This document shows, piece by piece, positions 21,757-29,133 of a DNA stretch of 30,879 nt. Every line of letters begins with the position of its first letter. Position 1 is the first letter of the stretch. The position numbers and the translations under genes are program-made. The notes beneath the pieces were generated by a model. It saw only the letters and a list, made by a program, of their open reading frames with translations. It was not told the origin of the DNA and made no database searches. The stretch covers positions 1 through 30,879 of the IMG/VR virus record IMGVR_UViG_3300024518_000533; one strand, 5' to 3'. Source of the stretch: a virus.

Positions 21757-22151
21757 AAGTCTATCTCCTCAGTCTCCTCACTCAGCGTTATCAGACAGTA
21801 CCCATCCTCTCCGAAAGGGAGGAACCTCTTGCGCCATGTGCCCGTCGTAATCCACTTGTCGTCCAATAAGTACTTCTTCCTCTGTAACAGATCGTAGAGA
21901 CCCTTCTCGAAGTTGTCTCCGTCCCCCAGAGGGACTACTAACTTTGAGGTACGTGCCCTCGGTATCGCGAACATTACCATCACTGTCACGGGAAAATCTA
22001 TTGGCTTTCCTGTCCATTCTGCTACCTCCCTGTGGGCGTCATCGCGCCACTTCTTATATGTCTTGGGGAAGTACGGCTTACCATACCTTGGTATCCTTGG
22101 GCGACTCGCCGCTACCGGGCGTAAAGGAATCCTTATTGTTAAGTCTTGCAT
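21753..22151 (-). CDS. rusA: RusA-like Holliday junction resolvase
   Basis: ATG 22151 is preceded by AAGGAGGT and gives 132 residues, the usual RusA length; upstream in-frame ATGs add a tail with no match. The N-terminal LTIRIPLRPVAASRPRI is typical. The active site GDGDNFEK supplies Asp77, Asp79 and Lys83 and the second site YLLDDKW supplies Asp98. Spacing (D-x-D-N-x-x-K and 19 residues to the last Asp) equals that of E. coli RusA (Asp70, Asp72, Lys76, Asp91). It would resolve branched replication intermediates before packaging. The start lies 74 bases inside the upstream gene, the largest overlap in the window. Confidence 0.9.
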   Translation of the reverse strand: MQDLTIRIPLRPVAASRPRIPRYGKPYFPKTYKKWRDDAHREVAEWTGKPIDFPVTVMVMFAIPRARTSKLVVPLGDGDNFEKGLYDLLQRKKYLLDDKWITTGTWRKRFLPFGEDGYCLITLSEETEEIDL

Positions 22152-22422
22152 CCTTACCTCCTTGTTTGATAGCTCTCTTGTAATCATCGAGCCACTCACA
22201 TGCACCTCCGAGTTCATCGGGATGTGTGCCGTACACTCCGGGAACAGTACTCCCCTTCTCTATAAACCTACCGTTTGCTGTTACCTCATAGTTGAGGAGA
22301 CTCAAACAGATACGGGCAGCTATAGCTAGCTCACTAGGGTCATGCTCCGCACGCTGTGCCACCAGCACGAAGAACTGTCGTGTAGCTATGTCTTGTTGTG
22401 GTGTCAGCTTGTTGTTAGCCAT
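22078..22422 (-). CDS. hypothetical protein, 114 residues
   Basis: ATG 22422 (MANNKLTPQQDIATRQFFV) overlaps the preceding stop by 8 bases and is preferred to the earlier in-frame ATG at 22515, which lies inside the upstream gene. N-terminal half is helical (FFVLVAQRAEHDPSELAIAARICLSLLNYEV); the distal half is polar, with a Ser/Pro/Gly-rich tail (SFTPGSGESPKDTKVW) encoded by the segment that overlaps rusA. No motif recognised. The AGGA-type ribosome site is weaker than those of its neighbours. Confidence 0.55.
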   Translation of the reverse strand: MANNKLTPQQDIATRQFFVLVAQRAEHDPSELAIAARICLSLLNYEVTANGRFIEKGSTVPGVYGTHPDELGGACEWLDDYKRAIKQGGKDARLNNKDSFTPGSGESPKDTKVW

Positions 22423-22690
22423 TGATGTTGTCCTGTGCTCGTGTCTTAAAGATGCGTCGCACCTCTGCCTCCAGCACATCAGCTTCAGCTTGCGCGAAGT
22501 CCTCAGGTGCACCACTCTCTAGGAACAGAGCTTCCATCTTCTCTACCAGCCGACGTACTGAGCGCACGTTAGCCAGTGTAACATCGTCTACCTCTACTGG
22601 GTAGGCATCGAATCCTATCTCGTCCAGTGCCTCATTAGCACCGAGCAGATAGAACGGCTTTAGTCTATTGAAGTATGCTTTAACTTTCAT
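22415..22690 (-). CDS. hypothetical protein, 91 residues
   Basis: Preceded by GGAGGTACTAACCAATG. Helical, acidic in the middle (FAQAEADVLEAEVRRIF), basic at the start (MKVKAYFNRLKPFY), with no cysteine, signal or membrane segment. No family recognised. It overlaps its neighbours by 11 and 8 bases and is part of the replication operon. Confidence 0.6.
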   Translation of the reverse strand: MKVKAYFNRLKPFYLLGANEALDEIGFDAYPVEVDDVTLANVRSVRRLVEKMEALFLESGAPEDFAQAEADVLEAEVRRIFKTRAQDNING

Positions 22691-23021
22691 TGGTTAGTAC
22701 CTCCATAATCCATCGTTTCTTGTATAACTCCATGCCTTGCAGGTCGAAGACAGGCTTGTTGCAGCAGAGTGCGGTGTATGCCTCCAGTCGTGCCCCCCGT
22801 GACTTATGCCAGCCGGGTAGCACTACCACTCCATCCACTTCATCAGCTATGATAGTGACGTCAGCTCCAAGGTTCTGTCCCCATGTGTTATCAGGTTCAT
22901 CGTCCTCGGCTGGGTTGATGACCTCGTAGCCTTGCTCGCGCAAGATGGCTGCTCCCTCGTGGAACGCGGGGTAGTTGAGGTCTTTAGCACCGCTCATGGG
23001 TCCGCTCAAGTAAATCTTCAT
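22680..23021 (-). CDS. DUF4406 nucleoside 2-deoxyribosyltransferase-like protein
   Basis: ATG 23021 forms TAATG with the exonuclease stop and has GGAGGT 7 bases upstream, giving 113 residues; the in-frame ATG at 23057 is inside the upstream gene. MKIYLSGPMSG at the N-terminus, INPAEDDEPDNTW in the middle and VDGVVVLPGWHKSRGARLEAYTA (Ser74, Glu80) are diagnostic of DUF4406, a Rossmann-like family related to nucleoside 2-deoxyribosyltransferases. The Glu in GARLE corresponds to the catalytic residue of the wider family. A role in nucleobase or nucleotide salvage is likely but unproven for phage members. Confidence 0.8.
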   Translation of the reverse strand: MKIYLSGPMSGAKDLNYPAFHEGAAILREQGYEVINPAEDDEPDNTWGQNLGADVTIIADEVDGVVVLPGWHKSRGARLEAYTALCCNKPVFDLQGMELYKKRWIMEVLTNES

Positions 23022-23968
23022 TAGTCTACCTCCAGTGTTAACTCGCCCACAGTCCACTCATTCTCTTCTACTTCCTCAAAGTCCCACAGCTCCCCAGCCT
23101 CTCTCCGTATCCACACGAGCCTTCCCTGCTCCCTCATGTACTTCTGCCAGTCTTTCTTGCCAGAGTGTATCTGATACATGCGGGCACACTCCTGTATCTG
23201 CTCCTCTGGTGTCTCCATACCATGTAAGGCTTTGGCTGCCTTGCCTTTACCTATGCCGGGAAGACCGGGGATGTTATCCGTGTTGTCCCCCATTAATAGC
23301 TGCATGTGGAAGTTATACATGGCCTGCTCCGGTGTCACATCGTAATGCACGTTGTGGAGCCAGTTATACTTGAGCCCCGGTATCTGATCGAGGTCCTTAT
23401 CCAGAGAGATGATGACCGCACCGTGTGGTCCGTACTTGGTGGCGTTGATACCCAGTAGGTCATCAGCCTCCTCGTCTACCCCGGTGTAACAGTCGTACTT
23501 CTCCTTCATGTAGGCTTTGATCTTCTCCTCGTACGTGGGCCTGTGGTCCTTCTTACGGTTACCTTTGTATGGCTTAGTCTTGGCTAGCTTGTGCCTAAAC
23601 GTGGGGCTGTCACTGAAGTATACTTTCAACTCGAATGGATTGATCTGGCACTCGTCGCACAGTCTCTTGATTAGAGTCCGTACGTTCTGCAGTGCGTGCT
23701 CCAGTGGCTCTAGCTGTACCTCAGGCCATATCTTGTAGTCCTCACCCTCCACTCGGGACATGATGCCCGGACACACCTCGTCCAGACGATCTGTGCACTC
23801 ACGCTTGAACTCGAAGTCCTCGTGGTCACGAAACTCTCCTTGGAAGAGCTTAGCCTCACCATCAGGGGCTCTCTCGAACACAGGCGTCCACGCTAGGTGC
23901 CACCGGGTCCTCTCCGCCGCAAAAGCACAACGGAACAGAACAATATCACCATCGAGTAGCCCGTACAT
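23021..23968 (-). CDS. 5'-3' exonuclease (FEN/T5-type)
   Basis: 315 residues. Metal-ligand motifs in order: GLLDGDIV (Asp6, Asp8), a basic region (FRHKLAKTKPYKGNRKKD, about 124-141), GVDEEADDLLG (Asp165, Glu166, Glu167, Asp169, Asp170), VIISLDKDLDQIPG (Asp190, Asp192) and GDNTDNIPGLPGIGKGKA (227-244), the last including the helix-three-turn-helix DNA-binding element. It removes RNA primers and 5' flaps, and in T7-like phages also degrades host DNA. In cells and in some phages the domain is fused to Pol I; here it is separate and lies about 0.9 kb downstream of polA in the same operon. Coupled to both neighbours by TAATG. Confidence 0.92.
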   Translation of the reverse strand: MYGLLDGDIVLFRCAFAAERTRWHLAWTPVFERAPDGEAKLFQGEFRDHEDFEFKRECTDRLDEVCPGIMSRVEGEDYKIWPEVQLEPLEHALQNVRTLIKRLCDECQINPFELKVYFSDSPTFRHKLAKTKPYKGNRKKDHRPTYEEKIKAYMKEKYDCYTGVDEEADDLLGINATKYGPHGAVIISLDKDLDQIPGLKYNWLHNVHYDVTPEQAMYNFHMQLLMGDNTDNIPGLPGIGKGKAAKALHGMETPEEQIQECARMYQIHSGKKDWQKYMREQGRLVWIRREAGELWDFEEVEENEWTVGELTLEVD

Positions 23969-24276
23969 TAGTTTATGACTGGTTCATCAGGCAGGATCAC
24001 ATCATCAGTGGAGCCACCTTCTACGTCTACCTCGATTGCGGGGCTATCAAACAGACTTACCAGAGACTTGTCTAGATAGTCAGCTTGAAAGATAGCAACA
24101 GGGAGCATGACCGTGCTGTGCTCTACGATACCGGTAGCCTTGTTGCGTACCCCGTACCCGCAGATAGTACCATCCTTATTTGACTGGAAGTTACCGTCTT
24201 CCTGCATACACTTGGACACGGGCTCGATCACGTAGTATGTCAGCCCTTCGTTAATGATAGCTAGTTTATTCTCCAT
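23968..24276 (-). CDS. hypothetical protein, 102 residues
   Basis: ATG 24276 is preceded by AAGGAG and overlaps the previous gene's end by 11 bases; the longer in-frame start at 24318 lies within that gene. Beta-rich N-terminal part (LAIINEGLTYYVIEPVSKC) with KDGTICGYGVRNKATGIVEHST, then LPVAIFQADYLDKSLVSLF and an acidic tail ending VILPDEPVIN. No family recognised. Ends with TAATG into the exonuclease gene. Confidence 0.6.
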   Translation of the reverse strand: MENKLAIINEGLTYYVIEPVSKCMQEDGNFQSNKDGTICGYGVRNKATGIVEHSTVMLPVAIFQADYLDKSLVSLFDSPAIEVDVEGGSTDDVILPDEPVIN

Positions 24277-24439
24277 CAGTGCTCTCCTTAGCTGTAGCCT
24301 CTTCGGTCTCCAGCTCATTGATTACCTTGGCTACTTCCTCAAACAGTTTGTTCATACGTATTGCCTCGACAGGGGTGACGTTGTACTTGCCCTGTGACGC
24401 AAGGTTAGCTAGTTCGATTACTACCGTACTCCTACTCAT
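24266..24439 (-). CDS. small hypothetical protein, 57 residues
   Basis: Starts MSRSTVVIELANLASQG and ends EEATAKESTDGE; helical with a strongly acidic tail. AGGAGG lies 9 bases before ATG 24439. It overlaps the stop of the gene before it by 4 bases and the start of the gene after it by 11. It fills what would otherwise be a 159-base hole in a compact operon. Function unknown. Confidence 0.7.
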   Translation of the reverse strand: MSRSTVVIELANLASQGKYNVTPVEAIRMNKLFEEVAKVINELETEEATAKESTDGE

Positions 24440-24879
24440 GCCGCTTCCTCCTCCTCTAGCATTTGCTCGGTGACCTGCTTAATGTACCCCAACAACAGGT
24501 CAATCTTCTTGCTCTTATTCTTCTGCTGTACCGCTGTCCATGGTAGCGCATCTGTGTGTAGTGCGGCCACAACCAGACGGGTAGCATCTGCGCGGGCAGC
24601 TTGGTGTTGTATGCGCTTGCCTACGTCGGGAGCTGGCGGCAGCATGCTACCCGGCCTTACTACAACCACATCTTCCTTAGCAATAGGCTTGATGCTACCC
24701 CAGTCCACGTTGCTGTTGCGCTCCGTGAACGTGATGCTGTCACCTATCTTGAACTCAGGCACCTTCTGCCCGAGCCGCCAGAACCTCTCCACACCCTCCA
24801 GCTTAAAGCTGTAGAGCATAGTACCGTTCCAGTCCTTCTCATGTAAGCTATGGACCACGCCTGCTACTTCTGTACTCAT
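24436..24879 (-). CDS. OB-fold-like hypothetical protein in the replication operon
   Basis: 147 residues. The N-terminal ~70 residues (VAGVVHSLHEKDWNGTMLYSFKLEGVERFWRLGQ, then FKIGDSITFTERNSN) have strand spacing and a G-D-x-[IV]-x-F element typical of OB folds that bind nucleic acids. A linker with VRPGSMLPPAPDVG follows. The C-terminus is helical (IDLLLGYIKQVTEQMLEEEEAA), reminiscent of an acidic protein-interaction tail of SSB-type proteins. I infer a DNA-metabolism role, possibly a second single-strand-binding or recombination accessory protein. No firm family call. It lies 25 bases downstream of polA. Confidence 0.5.
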   Translation of the reverse strand: MSTEVAGVVHSLHEKDWNGTMLYSFKLEGVERFWRLGQKVPEFKIGDSITFTERNSNVDWGSIKPIAKEDVVVVRPGSMLPPAPDVGKRIQHQAARADATRLVVAALHTDALPWTAVQQKNKSKKIDLLLGYIKQVTEQMLEEEEAA

Positions 24880-24904
24880 TGTCTGCCTCCAAACCTAAGT
24901 GTTC

Positions 24905-26827
24905 TCATAACATTCCTGCCTCCTTAGCTATGTCCACGTACAGGGACTCCGGTGCTTCGTACGTCACCTCGTTTCTCTTTGCTTCCTTGTTCGCCCAATG
25001 TGAGCCTACCGTAACACCAGCTCCAAGGGGAACCGTCAGTCGGATATTGTATAGCTTCTCCAGTAGGATATAACAGTCCTTTATCAGACATTGCCGTCCT
25101 ATCTCGTGCCATAACTCTACCTCCTCGGGATGTATCTCAGCGACAATACTATCGTGTACAGTGTTCACCAAGAAGCTCTGCATATCTGCCATCCGATGCC
25201 ACGCACACACTAGGGCGATGGGTATAATCTCAGCCGTTGCGAACCCCTGAACAGGGTAGTTATATATGTTCGTGGTGAACAGGATGTACCCTCGCTCTGT
25301 CATCCTGCACCCCGGCCAGTGGAATATCATACCGTACTCGGTCCGTAGTGTCTTGTCGTCTAAGACTTTGTGCGTCCAACCTTTCTGCGTTCGGGCGATC
25401 TGGTGGTACTTCTCTGCGAACGCTTGGTAGTATCTCTGTTGTGCCGGGGTCCCTGACTTCCCTCCGTAAAGGGGTTTGAAGGTCTCCGGTTTGGCGTCTT
25501 GCCTTTGGTCTCCATTGACTTCCTCCTCTGGTATCTCCAGCAGAGTAGCTGCGCTAAACTTATGTACATCCACGCCGTGCGTGATATCGTACAGTGCCTG
25601 CTTGTCCCTACCCATGTGTGCTGCGATGCGGAACTCTAGCTGCGCACCATCAGCCTCTCCAACCAACCACCCCTCGTTCCTTGCGCAGAAGGTAGGCTTG
25701 AAAGCACGGTTAAGGTTCTGGAACTGTACCTTGAATTCAAAGCCAGAGCTGGTGAGGCGGTGGGTCCGCGCTACGCATTGATTAAACACAGCCTGCAGTA
25801 GACCATCTGCTTCGTTGCAGCACAGTTCAAACTTGCGTAAGTACTTTGTCACATCGCTGTGTAACGCAGCCCACTCTTTATGAAGCTTCAGCCACTCCCG
25901 CTGCCGGTCTGTCTTAGCCGTAAGCTTACTCAACACATCAGCCGCAACGCTAGGCGTACCCGACTTGGTCAGCATAAGCTTACCCCGGTAGTCTCTTGGA
26001 GGCCTGAACTTCAACACCCCATATACATACTCACTCTTCTGTTTGGTAGCTGTTGGAGGTACACCATCCATGTACCTCTGTAATTCCTCAGTCTTCTTAG
26101 CGTACTGATCCTCGGTGTCCTTGATAGCATCCATTACCATCTTAGAGTCTAGCTGCATACCTTGGAACTCCATGTCCGTGAGTGCGGGCGTTACCAAGCA
26201 CCTCTGGTACTGCAGGTGGATCAGCTTCCTGCTCTTAAGTATCTCTCTCTGTTTAAGGAACAACTCGTGTGTAGCAGCTATGTCCCTTTTACAGTAACTC
26301 AGGAGCCATGACTCAGGCATGTCTGCCGTGTCTATCCCCATCTTGAGCATTGTACCTATCAAATCTTCCTTTGGTGCTAGGCCATACCTCTTGAGGCATG
26401 CGCTGAGGCCTACCTGTACCATGTTGTACCTGTTACCTCCGCGGACGTACTCTCCGATCATAGTGTCATAGACAACTACTTTCCGTAGGTCTAGACCGCA
26501 ACGCTTAAGCCACCCAAGCTCAAACTTACTGTTATGGGCAACGATGAAGTCTGCTTGCTCACACGCTCGAACAAGCTCACCCATTCCGTACTCGTTAGCG
26601 AAGCATGAGTGAGTAGTACGTGTAGAGAGGGCCTGTCGATCCCCCCCGGCGTCGCGTATATCTCCTGCTTGGTTCCAACAGGCAAGAACGATTCTATTTC
26701 CACTAGCAAGTGGAGAGCCTTTAAGGATTGTAGTCGTTTCAAAGTCAAGTGTAACATAGTTATCACTCCAGTAGATAGCTGGGTCAGGGTTACTCACATG
26801 TGCGGGTAACCCCGCCAGCTTTGTCAT
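24905..26827 (-). CDS. polA: family A DNA polymerase with 3'-5' exonuclease domain
   Basis: 640 residues: 3'-5' exonuclease (about 20-200), then polymerase. Exo I is YVTLDFETT (Asp28, Glu30); Exo II is VAHNSKFELGWL, with Glu where Asp is usual; Exo III is YCKRDIAATHEL (Tyr178, Asp182). Polymerase motif A is EADGAQLEFR (Asp393, Arg400). Motif B is RQDAKPETFKPLYG (Arg442, Lys446, Phe450, Tyr454), so the residue equivalent to E. coli Phe762 is Phe. Motif C is VNTVHDSIVAEI (His558, Asp559), with Ser560 replacing the usual Glu of HDE. There is no 5' nuclease domain; that is the gene at 23021-23968. The gene joins the SSB-like gene by TAATG. This is the replicative polymerase of the phage. Confidence 0.95.
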   Translation of the reverse strand: MTKLAGLPAHVSNPDPAIYWSDNYVTLDFETTTILKGSPLASGNRIVLACWNQAGDIRDAGGDRQALSTRTTHSCFANEYGMGELVRACEQADFIVAHNSKFELGWLKRCGLDLRKVVVYDTMIGEYVRGGNRYNMVQVGLSACLKRYGLAPKEDLIGTMLKMGIDTADMPESWLLSYCKRDIAATHELFLKQREILKSRKLIHLQYQRCLVTPALTDMEFQGMQLDSKMVMDAIKDTEDQYAKKTEELQRYMDGVPPTATKQKSEYVYGVLKFRPPRDYRGKLMLTKSGTPSVAADVLSKLTAKTDRQREWLKLHKEWAALHSDVTKYLRKFELCCNEADGLLQAVFNQCVARTHRLTSSGFEFKVQFQNLNRAFKPTFCARNEGWLVGEADGAQLEFRIAAHMGRDKQALYDITHGVDVHKFSAATLLEIPEEEVNGDQRQDAKPETFKPLYGGKSGTPAQQRYYQAFAEKYHQIARTQKGWTHKVLDDKTLRTEYGMIFHWPGCRMTERGYILFTTNIYNYPVQGFATAEIIPIALVCAWHRMADMQSFLVNTVHDSIVAEIHPEEVELWHEIGRQCLIKDCYILLEKLYNIRLTVPLGAGVTVGSHWANKEAKRNEVTYEAPESLYVDIAKEAGML

Positions 26828-27435
26828 TACTCGGCTTCGAAGTCGGTCCAGAATCCTGCCTCGCCACCTGATCCAGTGACTAGCTCGATGACCTGCACTG
26901 CCTTCATGCGGAGGGTAACACCAACGATACCACTCGCTGCACTCGTGTACGGGACAACCTGCCCCTTGATGCGGACAACAGAGCCATCGTACACAGGCTT
27001 GGTGATCTTCTCACCTGTAGTAGCGTCAACTACCACGGGTGCTTGATCGAATGCTTCCCCGTCCTTAGGGGTTACCTTAGCCTTAAGCTTGAACCTCAGT
27101 AGCACATTACCTGTTGGTACACCCTCATGGGCATCCCTCAGAGCCTTCCTCTGCTCCGCTGTGCTGTCTTCTGGGTAGTCCGGACGTGTGTACTCCACTA
27201 GGTAGACGGGACGCGGTGTGAGCGCATCCTGCTTAGCCTGAGGGAGTGTAGCGATGAACTCGTCACGTACCGTCTCCAGCTTAGCGATAGTATCCGCTGC
27301 TAGCTCCTCAGGGATACTCAGGTCCACCTTAAACACACCCGTAGGTACGTGCTCGGTGTCTGCCTTGGTGATCCATGGGTAGATAGCAACACCCGCCGGT
27401 GTCGTTACTGCTTCGTATCGTGGTGCTTCACTCAT
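26827..27435 (-). CDS. single-stranded DNA-binding protein-like (T7 gp2.5 / DUF2815 type)
   Basis: 202 residues, immediately upstream of polA. The N-terminus AIYPWITKADTEHVPTGVFKVDLSIPEE is characteristic of phage SSB-like proteins that read 'AxYPwLxxpDtkFnp.G.Y.v.L'. The middle (LLRFKLKAKVTPKDGEAFDQAPVVVDA...VYDGSVVRIKGQVVPY, IVGVTLRMKAVQVIELV) fits the family's strands. The C-terminus ends acidic and aromatic (EAGFWTDFEAE), the usual SSB tail that recruits partner proteins. Expected to coat single strands during replication and recombination. Overlaps polA at TAATG and lies 2 bases from the sigma gene. Confidence 0.78.
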   Translation of the reverse strand: MSEAPRYEAVTTPAGVAIYPWITKADTEHVPTGVFKVDLSIPEELAADTIAKLETVRDEFIATLPQAKQDALTPRPVYLVEYTRPDYPEDSTAEQRKALRDAHEGVPTGNVLLRFKLKAKVTPKDGEAFDQAPVVVDATTGEKITKPVYDGSVVRIKGQVVPYTSAASGIVGVTLRMKAVQVIELVTGSGGEAGFWTDFEAE

Positions 27436-27437
27436 TA

Positions 27438-27878
27438 TTATTCTCCTTTTAAGAGTTTTCGTGCTTGATGTATTCTTTGGTAGATTACGTTAGCTGTTGT
27501 ACCCTCCCGTTCTGCTAGCTCCTCCGGCGTGTATCCCTCTATCAATACCAAATCCAGAGTAGCCCGGAGCAGATAACTCAAATCTTTAAGTCTAACCTCT
27601 ATCTGCTGCTCAGAGTCCCTGATGTCCATGGGGTCTGCGTTAGTCCCATCCAGTGCCAGCGTCTTTACTATTGTGTCGTAGTGAGCTTGGATAAGATCAG
27701 CATGGAGCTTAGTGGCCCTACGTTTATCTGTCAGGAGGTTAGAGTATATCGTACTCAACCATCCATCGTGTGTAGCAGCTACGTCACATTCAAGTACCTT
27801 GACGTACACTTCTTGTCGTAGGTCTTCGTCCCACTTCTGCTTCTCACAGAAGGCAATCATTTGAGGAGTTAGTTGCAT
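27438..27878 (-). CDS. phage sigma-70-family RNA polymerase sigma factor
   Basis: 146 residues, ECF-like size. Region 2-like: WDEDLRQEVYVKVLE (about 16-30), followed by THDGWLSTIYSNLLTDKRRAT, matching the 'W[LI]..I..N...D..R' helix that binds core and the -10 element. Region 4-like: LLRATLDLVLIEGYTPEELAEREGTTANVIYQRIHQARKLLKGE (about 101-146), a helix-turn-helix ending in the R-x-H-x-A-R-K-x-L motif. It would redirect host RNA polymerase, most plausibly to the late genes, since no phage polymerase is seen in the window. GAGGGAG precedes the ATG; a 46-base gap separates it from the helicase, one of the larger gaps in this operon. Confidence 0.82.
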   Translation of the reverse strand: MQLTPQMIAFCEKQKWDEDLRQEVYVKVLECDVAATHDGWLSTIYSNLLTDKRRATKLHADLIQAHYDTIVKTLALDGTNADPMDIRDSEQQIEVRLKDLSYLLRATLDLVLIEGYTPEELAEREGTTANVIYQRIHQARKLLKGE

Positions 27879-27924
27879 ATTATTCTCCCTCTACTATTAT
27901 AACGTCTGACGACGCGGTTTCTTA

Positions 27925-29133
27925 TTACCCTAGGGGCATTACTTTACTCAGATGAGGTTCGATAGCTACCGCAAAGTATTCATGCTTGCCACTTACCTTA
28001 TTCTTCGGGAGACTTATGACTATCTCCCCATTCTTTTGGTGATTCGGGTTAGCGCCGAGGCCAATCATCACATCAGCCTGCGACGGAATGCCAGTGTTGG
28101 AAAAGTCCACATCCCCCATGTCCAGTACAGCTTTGTCCTGCGCCGAGTCACCGGCCTGTGTTACACTTACCACCACGCAAGAGTATCGTTTGGCCCATTG
28201 TCGTGCTTGTTTTGCTGCTGACTCAAGTGCTAGTACGTAGTTGTCCTGAAACATGTTGAGGTTGCGAAGCTGATCCAACACCAGCACATCCGGCTTGTGG
28301 AACTCAATGAGATTTGTAATCTCTCGTGATGTGCCCGGAGCTAGTCCCTTAAGTATTAGCTGTTCGTACCCATGCTCCCGTGCTACATCATCTGCCTTCT
28401 GTGGGGCATTGATAACCTCCAGCTTGGTCATGCCACTGAGACGATTGACGACTCGCATGTTGATGTCTGCGATGGGGTCCTCGTTACCTATGTACAGGAC
28501 GGTTAGACCTTGTCGTGCGAAGCCTGCCATCATCTCAATGACGAACATCGTCTTGCCCATCTCTGGACGGGCGAATAGTATCAGGTGGTGGCCGGGTTTT
28601 ACCCCCCCATCCAGCCTGTCGTTGAGCGACTCAGGATAAATACGAATAAGATTATCACGATCAAAGTCGGTAGCAACCAAGTCGAGGACGCTGTAGCCTT
28701 GTCGGGTGTCGTCTTCTTGCTCGTCATCTCCAAGCGTTTTTGCATCCAGTATTTCATTGTACTCCTCCAGTAGTGTTGCAGCCTCGTCGCCCGCTAGGAG
28801 GGCAGCCGCAAGTTGGTTACCGATCCTCTCTCTCTTCGTCTGTATGAGGTCCTCTACTACGTTTGCCGGTGACGAGTCAAATTGTGCAAGACCCTTAACC
28901 AGTCCCTTGAACATCTCCTTGTGCTTGTCGGCGGATACCTGCCGAGCAATAGATTCACCGAGGAGTTCATCATCCACTCGTGCTGCTCCGGGGTCAGTGT
29001 CGTAGTACTCGCAGATTCCTGCCCAGACAACCGATCCTTGTTCCGATAAGTCTTGTGTCTCAACGTGCTTTTGTACAGCATCGAATGCCTCCTTAGATTT
29101 GATACATGAACTTAGTACGTGCTTCTCTCTCAT
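27925..29133 (-). CDS. DnaB-like replicative helicase
   Basis: 402 residues. The N-terminal ~145 residues are helical. The RecA-like core begins near 165 (PESLNDRLDGGVKPGHHLILF). Walker A is ARPEMGKT (188-195), the DnaB form; H1a is IGNED (215-219); Walker B is VLVLDQLR (Asp287). The sensor is VVSVTQAGDS (Gln326), with a distal DNA-binding/arginine-finger part near 350-375 (GIPSQADVMIGLG). It unwinds DNA as a hexamer. The primase is a separate gene upstream, unlike fused T7 gp4. The start overlaps the phosphoesterase stop by ATGA. Confidence 0.92.
   Translation of the reverse strand: MREKHVLSSCIKSKEAFDAVQKHVETQDLSEQGSVVWAGICEYYDTDPGAARVDDELLGESIARQVSADKHKEMFKGLVKGLAQFDSSPANVVEDLIQTKRERIGNQLAAALLAGDEAATLLEEYNEILDAKTLGDDEQEDDTRQGYSVLDLVATDFDRDNLIRIYPESLNDRLDGGVKPGHHLILFARPEMGKTMFVIEMMAGFARQGLTVLYIGNEDPIADINMRVVNRLSGMTKLEVINAPQKADDVAREHGYEQLILKGLAPGTSREITNLIEFHKPDVLVLDQLRNLNMFQDNYVLALESAAKQARQWAKRYSCVVVSVTQAGDSAQDKAVLDMGDVDFSNTGIPSQADVMIGLGANPNHQKNGEIVISLPKNKVSGKHEYFAVAIEPHLSKVMPLG

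Noticed and set aside
27896-27901. Perfect TATAAT on the minus strand before the sigma-factor gene
   Set aside because: No -35-like hexamer lies about 17 bases upstream, and a transcript starting there would cut off the gene's GAGGGAG ribosome site. Probably chance in an AT-rich gap.
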